From contig NC_132915.1 of assembly GCF_047675955.1 (NCBI RefSeq), forward strand, positions 12,209,766 through 12,273,765: DNA of 64,000 bases. Direction: 5' to 3'. This stretch comes from Chlorocebus sabaeus. Taxonomy: Eukaryota > Chordata > Mammalia > Primates > Cercopithecidae. Shown here piece by piece: positions 56,195 to 64,000 of this stretch (position 1 is its first letter; the number at the start of each line of letters is the position of its first letter). A model generated the notes under the pieces. The model was not told where the DNA came from and did no database searches. It saw only the letters and a program-made list of their open reading frames with translations. The translations under genes were made by a program, and so were the position numbers.

Positions 56195-57700
56195 AGGAAG
56201 GCTGTGAAGGTGGAGTTCTAATGTAGGGGGTCTGAGAGAGCCTCGTTATGAAGGTGAATCTGAGCAACATTCAGAGGAGGAGACGGAGCAGGCCTTGGGA
56301 ACATTGGGAGGAAGTACAGTTGGGACAGAAGGGGCAGCCAGTGCAGAGGCCCTGATGTGAGGGCGGCGCCCGTGCCCATCAAGGCACAGTGAGGAGGCCC
56401 ACGAGGGGCACAGAGGAGCCAGGCGAGAGGAGGAGGAGATGAGGCCAGCCAGGTGGCCCAGGTGAGATGGGGCCTTGAAGGCATTGTAAGGACTTCGTCT
56501 TTGACTCCGGGAGGAATGGAGGAGCCTTTGGCAGGTTCCTGAGCAGAGTGGGGACAGGACGGGACTTGGACTTTAGCACAGTCCTGCTGGCTGCTCAACG
56601 GAGCAGGGATGGAAGCAGGGAGAGTGGTTGGGAAGTGATCACAACAATCCAGGCAAGAGAGGGCATGGCTGAACCGAGGTGGGACAGTGGAGTGCTGGGA
56701 AGCAGTGGATTCTGTGTCTGTGTTAAAGGTAGAGCCACTGGGTTTTCCTGAACAACTGACTGTGAGTATGAGGAACAGGCAGAATTTGAAGATGACATCA
56801 ATGTTGTTGACCTCAGCACCTGGAAGGATGGAGTTGTCATCAGTTTGATGGAAAGGCTGTGGAAGAACAAGTTTTGTGGGGGAAGATCAGAGGTTCAGGT
56901 TTGGACACATTAAGTGTGTGATGTCTGTCTGACATCTGAGTGAAGCTCTCAAAAGAAGCAGTTGGCTATCAGTTTGGAGCTTAGGGGAGAGGTCTGTGGT
57001 AGAGATAAATGTGGAAGTTTTGAACATAGGAAAGGCATTGGAAGCCACGGGACTAGATGAGAGCCCCAAAGGGTTGATGCGGATAGAGGAGTGAAGAGGC
57101 ACAAGACTGCTCTCTAGGGGATGGGGAGGAGAAACCTGCAAAGGAGACGGAGAAAGAAGTGGTCAGTGAGGTGGGGAACTCCCAGTGTGGTGTTAGAGAA
57201 GTAGAGGAAGGCAAATGCATCCAGCTGGAGGCAGTCATATACTGTGTCAGGTAAGGAGGGCATTGGTTGCTGGGTTGAGCACAGGGATGGCACTGCTCAC
57301 CGTGCTAAGACTGTGGGCTGAAAACCTTGAATGGCGTGGGTTTGAAAGAGAAGGGGAGGGAGAGTAATTGGAATAAAATAAGGTATCAGATAGTTTTGCA
57401 GTGCTTTTGCATAGAGAAATGGGACAGTGGCTGAAGGAGGAAGGAGACAAACAGCTTGTTTGTATGCTGATGGGATGACCCAGTGGAGGGGGAGATGAGG
57501 AAGCAGGAGCTGGGAGAATTGTCTGCGTTCCCTGGAGTAGCTCCCAGCATGGGGAGATACAACTGGGGGTGACCTTAGGTAATGAAGCTCAGCTCATTTT
57601 TGTAATAGCAAGGGAGGAAGGAAGGGAGTGAGGGAAAGAGGGAGAGAGGGAGGGAGGGGAGGATGGGCACATACAGATGTTGGGTGGGAGAATTGTAGAT
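56195..57700 (-). repeat. L2-like ancient repeat block
   Basis: Purine-rich text with the order typical of such blocks: 'gcagccagtgcagaggccct', 'gccttgaaggcattgtaagg', 'ttcctgagcagagtggggac', 'caatccaggcaagagagggc', 'gagtgaagctctcaaaagaa' and 'ttggagcttaggggagaggt'. The same style appears at 3780-4130. A plus-strand G4 motif lies at 57648-57667. The L2 assignment is tentative. Confidence 0.4.
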
Positions 57701-58499
57701 GGGGTGACTGGGGGAGTTTTTTTCTGATGGCTTCAGGGTTCTCATGGAGTGTGATGTGAGGTCATTTGCTGAGAGAGAGGATGACGGTGAGCTGAGAAGG
57801 GTGAATTTGAGCTTACTTTATTCCTCCTGTTTGAAAAATTCTTTTTATAGTCACTTTAGAGGGATTCAGGGAGGAAACACAGTTGTTCAGCCTTCCATGT
57901 TTTTGGGGAAGTTCAATGACAAACTACTTAAAACCCCAGCCCCACTCGCCTTTGCATCCGCCAGGCCGTGAGCAAGTATATGCTCAATCAATATTTGCTC
58001 TTCAGAAGTGGATTTTCCTTGTGGTCACATTCAGCTTTTCTGATGCTGTTCTATTGTTTCTTCCTTATCACTTTCCCGAATGAGCACATTAAACTCTTTC
58101 ATGTCAAAGACAAGCTTCTCCATCCTTTCTCATTAGAAATGTTTGCTTTTGGATTGACCACGTTTTCAGACATGTGCTCCGTTGATCCACACCTTTGCAG
58201 AATATGGGGGGGGATATGAAGCAATTAGGAAGCTGGTGGTTTTAGAACCTTGTAATCCAGGTGTTTCATTGATGTGTCCACAGCATCCCAGCTCAGTTTC
58301 AGAACCAGGCCTCTGGGCACTGCAGCTTCCTGCAGTATATACAAGTGATGTGCTTCAGGTATTGGGTGCCAAGTAAGCATGCTTGTTGTATGATTTGGTT
58401 GAAGCAGACTGAAGTATCACTCATATGACTGCCTTTGACTTCAGATAGAAAACATTTACAAGATAGCAAATTCAGAAGCTGGGGAAATGAGAAGAATCT
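57701..58499. other. Unique non-coding DNA
   Basis: No repeat or gene recognised. An 8-G run at about 58205. Confidence 0.4.
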
Positions 58500-58693
58500 A
58501 CATTTATTGAGGCTTATTTAATCCTGATGACTTCTCTTCTTGGATTATAATCCCCATTTTACAGAAAAAGTAACTGAGGCACAGAGAAACCTAGTGATTT
58601 GCCAAGGCCCCTTACCTTGTTAGAAGGAAGAGGAAGGATTTCACGCGAGGTATGCTGTCTCCAGAGCCGGAGCTCCTAAGCTCTGTACTAAGT
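58500..58693 (-). repeat. MIR SINE, inverted
   Basis: 'aggcttatttaatcctgatg', 'ataatccccattttacagaa', 'aaagtaactgaggcacagag', 'aaacctagtgatttgccaag' and 'agctcctaagctctgtacta' follow inverted MIR. It ends at the AluY insertion. Confidence 0.8.
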
Positions 58694-58713
58694 CCCAGAA
58701 CCTTTATTTTCTT

Positions 58714-59020
58714 TTTCTTTTCTTTTTTTTTTTTTTTTTTTTTTTTGAGCTGGAGTCTCGCTCTGCCGCCCAGACTGGAGTGCAGTGGCCAGATCTCAGC
58801 TCACTGCAAGCTCCGCCTCCCGGGTTTACGCCATTCCTGCCTCAGCCTCCTAAGTAGCTGGAACTACAGGCGCCCATCACTTCACCTGGCTAGTTTTTTG
58901 TATTTTTTAGTAGAGATGGGGTTTCACCGTGTTAGCCAGGATGGTCTCGATCTCCTGACCTCGTGATCCGCCCACCTCGGCCTCCCAAAGTGCTGGGATT
59001 ACAGGCTTGAGCCACCGCGG
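58714..59020 (-). mobile_element. AluY element of the Old World monkey AluYRa type
   Basis: Read on the minus strand, it has GGCTCAAGCC near the start, 'aaaaaactagccaggtga', 'ggcgtaaacccgggaggc' and 'gatctggccactgcactcc'. These are the positions I associate with macaque AluYRa elements, not human AluY. The tail is long and the 20-bp target-site duplication (58694-58713 and 59021-59040) differs at one base, so this is the youngest insertion in the window. Confidence 0.95.
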
Positions 59021-59040
59021 CCCAGAACCTTCATTTTCTT

Positions 59041-59135
59041 ATCTTTCAAATGGGAGTATCTTCCAGGGTCATGCTGAGGATTAAATGAGATAGTGTACAT
59101 AAAGTACTTGGTATGTCACAGGAACGCCATAAGAA
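59041..59135 (+). repeat. MIR SINE fragment
   Basis: 'atctttcaaatgggagtatc', 'gtcatgctgaggattaaatg', 'agatagtgtacataaagtac' and 'ttggtatgtcacagga' are forward MIR 3' text. It has the opposite orientation to the MIR on the other side of the AluY. Confidence 0.75.
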
Positions 59136-59669
59136 TTTTACTAGTATTTAAAATTATTTTGCTTTTTTTTTTTAAACAAGAACTACAAAGATGTTAATAT
59201 TATTTTAGCCATTTGGTAAGAAATATATGAGAAAAGCCTACTGATTTGCATAGTGATTTTTCTTATGGTTCTTGCCATTATATAGTTCCAAGATTGGTTT
59301 TGGGGTATAAAGTAAAATTTCAATTTATCTTGCACATTTTATTATTTGAATGAAAGCTCATAATTCAAGTTTTTAAAGGAAAGAAAAATTAATGAATTAA
59401 TGATATTCAGAAAAAAGTACCCACTCATTGTTTTTTCAGTTTTCATGCAGGCACTTTATTATTATTATTTTTATAAATATCTTGTTTTTTCTTTAATAAT
59501 CTAGAATATTGACAAGACCAGACCCATTTTCAGTTGAAAAATGAAAGATCCCAAAACAAGGAAAATATATTTTAAATAGCAATTCATAGGTTTCTTTTCA
59601 CTGGGATATTTTATTATTAATAGTAAAGCAGGTGAGAGGGACAAGCTATCACAGGAAGGCATGGGATGT
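59136..59669. other. AT-rich unique non-coding DNA
   Basis: Nothing recognised. Confidence 0.4.
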
Positions 59670-59790
59670 GGGTCGGAAGACTGGGTACCTATTCCAGTTG
59701 TGCCTCCTGCCAGCTGTGAAATCTTGGGTACATTATCCAGCTTCTCTAATGGTCAATTTCCTTGTTTGAAGTTGGACATAAAGCTTCCTT
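59670..59790 (+). repeat. MIR SINE fragment
   Basis: 'tgggtacctattccagttgt', 'gcctcctgccagctgtgaaa', 'tcttgggtacattatccagc', 'ttctctaatggtcaatttcc' and 'ttgtttgaagttggac' follow forward MIR. Confidence 0.7.
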
Positions 59791-60829
59791 AAGTATAGTC
59801 CCAGGAACACTAGTTCCATAAGATATTAGTAGATGGCAAAGGAAAAAGGGTTTCACGGTCAAATATATTTGGGAAATTCCAACAAATTCTAGGATAGGCA
59901 AAGCATATTTACTATAGGACTTCTCAGAGCCTTTTATTCGTTAAAGATGTCATCTGCCTCCAATAAGGGGATACAGCATTTCTTAAACTTACCTCATCAC
60001 TGCTTGGTCAAAGAGTATCTTTCACATTTATAGAAACACTGGGTTTATATATATAAAACAGAAACCATTTTACAAATGTTTAGTAAATCATATTCATTAT
60101 TTATTTAGTCATTCATGTAAGATTTAAAGTAAAAGATCTCCTAACTAGAAGACTTTCCCCCAGAGTTTCTGCATATTAGCTGCTTCTGGGAAAGACACTA
60201 TTGTAAGTTACTGATGCAGTTCTTATTGATCATTTATCTTTGCCCATAATCACATCTTGGTTCAAATGTTCTTACTATAGAATATAGAACTCACATATTA
60301 GCATCTATCATCTATCTATACACTATATATAATATACACTTACATACATTCTATATATACACACAATATATTTATATAATTTTTATAAGTGCACAATTGC
60401 TTTTGTTTGTCTCAAATCCTAGATACTTACTGTGAGAAAAACTGAAACATTTGTAACTATAGAAGGCATGGGCAGACACAAGTAAAGACTCAAAAAAGTG
60501 TGTCAGGCTAGGAATTATGAAGATAACCTCTTATGCTTTTTTTTGAAAGCAAGGGGGAGCCCATAATGTAAAGAAATGATTTATCATGTACCAAAATGCT
60601 ACCTGATTTAATCATCTAATAGGAATATGGTCTGTCCTGCTCTCTTCTAAGACTGTCAGGAGAATCATAAGGTAGCATGTATTGATGAACAGCTGGCCAG
60701 GACCACTTTCCATCACTGCTTTCCATCACCTCTCCCTTTTTAATAGGAAAGTTGTACATTAAAATATGAATATTAAATACAAATATAAATGGTAACTTGC
60801 TGAACCAAAGAAATTCACAAGATGATCCA
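59791..60829. other. AT-rich unique non-coding DNA
   Basis: A TATA/CTAT low-complexity patch at about 60300-60383. Otherwise nothing recognised. Confidence 0.4.
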
Positions 60830-61203
60830 TGGATTAGCCCATTCTCCTGCTGCTATAAAGAGCTGCTTAAGACTGGGTAATTTATAAAGGAAAGAAGTTT
60901 AATTGACTCACAGTTCTGGATGGCTGGGGAGGCCTCAGGAAACTCACAATCATGGCAGAAGGGGAAGAAAACATGTCCTTCTTTACATGATGGCAGGAAA
61001 GAGAAGTGCCAAGCAAAAGGGGGAAAGGCCCCTAATAAAACCATCAGATCTTGTGAGAACTCACAGTCATGAGAACAGTAGCATGGGGATAACAGCCCCC
61101 ATGATCTAATCACCTCCCACTGGATCCCTCCTATGACACATGGGGATAATGGGAACTACAATTCAAGATGAGATTTGGGTGGGGACACAGCCAAATCATA
61201 TTA
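60830..61203 (-). mobile_element. MaLR 3' LTR (MST/THE1 type)
   Basis: Left LTR on the plus strand: 'tggattagcccattctcctg', 'aagactgggtaatttataaa', 'gaaagaagtttaattgactc', 'acagttctggatggctgggg', 'gagaagtgccaagcaaaagg', 'gggataacagcccccatgat' and 'gagatttgggtggggacaca'. About 374 bp. The adjacent 5 bp outside is atcca (60825-60829), repeated beyond the other LTR. Confidence 0.93.
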
Positions 61204-62779
61204 CTCTGTCCCTGCCCCTCTCAAAGCTCATGTCCCTACATTTCAAAACACAGTCATGCCTTCCCAACAGTCCCCCAAAGTTTAAACTCATTCCAGCATT
61301 AACCCAAAAGTCCAAGTCTGAAGTCTCATTTGAGACAAGTTTCGTCGGCTCCTGAGCCTGTAAAATTAAAAGCAAGTTAGCTATTTCCTAGATACAATGG
61401 GGGTACATACAGGCATTAGGTAAATATACTTGTTCCAAATGGGAGAAATTGGCCAAAATGAAGAGTTTACAGGCCCCATGCAAGTCCAAAATCCAGCAGG
61501 GCAGTCAAATTTTAAAGCTCTGAGATGATCTCCTTTGACTCCATGTCTCACATCTAGGTCACTACAATGCAAGAGGTGGGCTCCTATGGCCTTGGGCAGC
61601 TCTCCCACTGGAGCTTTGCAGGTTACAGTCCCCCTCCTGGCTGCTTTTACAGCTGGTGTTGACTGTCTGCAGCTTTTCCAGGTGCATGGTGTAAGTTGTC
61701 AATGGATTTACCATTCTGGGATATGGTGGAAGTTGACCCTCTTCTACAGCTTCACTAGGCAGTGCCCCAGTGGGGACTCTGTGTGTGGGCTCCAACCCCA
61801 TGTTTTCTTTCCACACTGCCCTAGCAGAAGTTTTCCATGAGGGCTCCACCCCTGGAGCAGACTTCTGTCTGGACATCCAGGTATTTCCATAAATCCTCTG
61901 AAATCTAGATGGAGGCTCCCAAACCACACTTCTTGACTTCTGTGCACCTACAGGCTCAACACTACATGGAAGCTGCCAAGGGTGGCGCTCGCACCCTCTA
62001 AAGTAATGGCCCAAGCTGTATGTTGGCTCATTTTAGCCATGGCTGGAGCTGAAGCAGCTGGGACACAGGATACCGTGTCCCAAGGCTGCATAGATCAGAG
62101 GACCCTGGGACCAGCCCATGAAACTATTTTTTCCTCCTAGGCCTCTGGGCCTGTGATGGGAGGGGCTGCCATGAAGGTGTCTGCCATGCCCTGGAGAGAC
62201 ATTTTCTCCATTGTCTTGGTGATTAACATTTGGCTTCTTGTTACTTATGCAAATTTCTGCATTGGACTTGAATTTCTCCCCAGAAAATAGGTTTTTCTTT
62301 TCTATAGTGTGGTTAGGCTGCAAATTTTCAAGCTTTTATGCTTTGTTTCCTCTTGAATGCTTTGTCACTTAGAAATTCCTTCTGCCAGATACCCTAAATC
62401 ATCTCTTTCAAGTTTAAAGTTCCACAGATTTCTAGGGCAGGGGCAAAATGCCACCAGTCTCTTTGTATAGCAAGAGTGACCTTTACTCCAGCTCCCAACA
62501 TGGTCCCATCTCCATTTGAGACCACCTTAGCTTGGACTTTATTGTCCATATCACTATCAGCATTTTGGTTAAAGCCATTTAACAAGTTTCAAACTTTCCC
62601 ACATCTTCCTGTCTTCTGAGCCCTCCAAGTCTTTAGGAAGTTGCAAAGTTTCCCACATTTTCCTGTCTTCTTCTAAACCCTCCAAATGATTCCAACTTCT
62701 GCCTGTTACCCAGTTCCAAAATCACTTCCACATTTTTGGGTATTTTTATAGCAGCATCCCACTCACGGTACCAATTTAC
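61204..62779 (-). mobile_element. MaLR internal region (MST/THE1 type)
   Basis: About 1.58 kb between the two LTRs, the usual MaLR internal size. The primer-binding-site side lies next to the right LTR ('ccactcacggtaccaattta' read on plus). MaLR elements lack functional reverse transcriptase and were mobilised by ERVL-like proteins. Frames here (150 aa at 61562-62014, minus) are degraded and I see no intact protein. Confidence 0.9.
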
Positions 62780-63155
62780 TGTATTAGTCTGTTCTCACAC
62801 TGCTATAAGGAATTGCCCAAGACTGGGTAATTTATAAAGGAAAGAGGTTTAATTAACTCACAGTTCCACATGGCTGGGGAGGCTTCAGGAAATGTACAAC
62901 CATGGTGGAAGGGGAAGCAAACACGTCCTTCACATGATGGCAGGAAGGAGAAGTGCCAAGCAAAAGGGGGAAAAGCTTCTTATAAAATCATCAGACCTTG
63001 TGAGAACTCACTCACTATCATGAGAATAGCAGCATGGGGGTAACCACCACTATGATCTAATCACCCCCCACTGGGGTACCTCCCATGACATGTGGGGATT
63101 ATGGGAACTACATTTCAAGATGAGATTTCGGCAGGGACACAGCCAAACCATATCA
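62780..63155 (-). mobile_element. MaLR 5' LTR (MST/THE1 type)
   Basis: Right LTR, 376 bp, starting 'tgtattagtctgttctcaca' and ending 'cagccaaaccatatca' on the plus strand. It has the same layout as 60830-61203 with scattered differences. It is followed by atcca (63156-63160), a perfect 5-bp target-site duplication with 60825-60829. Lengths and motifs suit MSTA more than THE1, but this needs alignment. Confidence 0.93.
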
Positions 63156-63271
63156 ATCCATTTGGGGTACAAAATGCTATTTTAAACTTTGATTCTTTGA
63201 AAAATTATATTTTTGTATATGTTACTATATATGAATATGGTAGTATAATATTAATCAATAAAAATGAATAT

Positions 63272-63604
63272 TTTTCTGTAGTTATTTCTCACTTAACAAT
63301 GGGGATACATTCTGAGAAATGCATTATTGTGTGAACATTGTAGAGTATACTTACACAAACCTATACCGTGTAGCTAACCACAGAGCACTACTACATGGTA
63401 TAACTTATTGCTCCTACACTACAAAACTGTACAGCCTGTGACTGTACTGAATACTGTAGACAGTTGTAACACAATGGTAGGTATTTGTGAATCTAAACAT
63501 AGAAAAGGTATAATAAAAACATGGTATAATCATCTTATGGGACTACAGTCATATATATGGTCTGTCATTGAGCAAAATATTGTTATGTGTCACATGAGAG
63601 TAAT
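63272..63604 (+). mobile_element. Decayed DNA transposon, probable TcMar-Tigger type
   Basis: 'tctcacttaacaatggggat', 'acattctgagaaatgcatta', 'gtgtgaacattgtagagtat', 'acttacacaaacctata', 'actgtacagcctgtgactgt', 'actgaatactgtagacagtt', 'gtaacacaatggtaggtatt', 'tgaatctaaacatagaaaag' and 'ttatgggactacagtcatat'. It matches a common primate MITE with short terminal repeats. I recall the sequence but not its exact name. Confidence 0.7.
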
Positions 63605-64000
63605 GTGAACACTCTTTGGTCTTACTTTTGTAACTTTGCTCATTTTTCTGAAATTTTAGATCTTGAGAGTTTTCTACACAGGAGTGCTGTGTAGAGAAGT
63701 TTTTAATAACTTGAATCACATTCTGGATATGGATTGCTTGAAATCCATGTTGCCCTCAGGTCTATAGGTTTCCATGTCCTGCTACAAAGGTCCCCAGATT
63801 ATTCCAATGCCTGGTATTACTGTTTTTCTCTGCCTTCTTTCTCACTTTTACATTACCTGTTATGTCTCTTGAACTGCTTTCCTCTGCTTGTCTCCATCAG
63901 TACTTATAATTTATTTATGGCAAGAAAACTAGATGAACAGGGGGCTAAGGGTGGCACTAAGTGGACTCAATAGGCTCTTGCCCTCCTTCAATTGTGGTGG
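63605..64000. other. Unique non-coding DNA, to window end
   Basis: No repeat or gene recognised. A 79-aa frame at 63734-63973 has a hydrophobic middle but no supporting context. Confidence 0.4.

Overview
This window is nuclear DNA from a primate, very probably an Old World monkey (Cercopithecidae: macaque, baboon, vervet or a relative). The primate call rests on about fifteen Alu elements plus MIR, L2, L1, MaLR and hAT relics. The narrower call rests on one young Alu (58714-59020, minus strand). It carries a block of diagnostic changes that I associate with the macaque AluYRa lineage, and its 20-bp target-site duplication is nearly intact.

I find no protein-coding gene, tRNA, rRNA or snRNA that I can support. 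Every long open frame lies inside a repeat (L1 ORF2 relics, Alu, TG or CT tracts, the LTR minisatellite) or is an unsupported frame in unique DNA. The window reads as intergenic or deep intronic sequence.

Layout. 1-15050: unique DNA with MIR and L2 relics, several old MaLR-type LTRs and a roughly 490-bp TG-rich satellite (5951-6439). 15115-15575: a compact CpG island, the only strong promoter-like signal, followed by a Z-DNA-type TG/CG run. 15600-31800: unique DNA with scattered Alu and MIR copies, a 45-bp-arm inverted repeat (19864-19979) and a 21-bp minisatellite with a phased CCAAT motif (27409-27513). 31800-36900: dense nested repeats, including a FRAM+Alu pair, MLT1 LTRs interrupted by Alu, and L2 interrupted by MLT1. 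36960-40800: a decayed minus-strand L1 carrying two Alus and a roughly 320-bp CT tract. 42385-49460: a cluster of Alus and a solo-LTR candidate (45560-46435) with a 16-bp tandem array in its inferred U3. 50985-60830: unique and AT-rich DNA, an L2-like block, LTR relics and an exact 54-bp duplication (52126-52179 and 54156-54209). 60830-63155: an essentially full-length minus-strand MaLR retroelement (MST/THE1 type) with both LTRs and a perfect 5-bp target-site duplication. 63272-63604: a decayed DNA transposon.

Nothing here amounts to a multi-gene system. The most testable leads are the orphan CpG island, the tandem array in the LTR, the exact 54-bp duplication, the CCAAT minisatellite and the long inverted repeat. 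Repeat family names come from recognising consensus sequence by eye. Subfamily names and edges are approximate.
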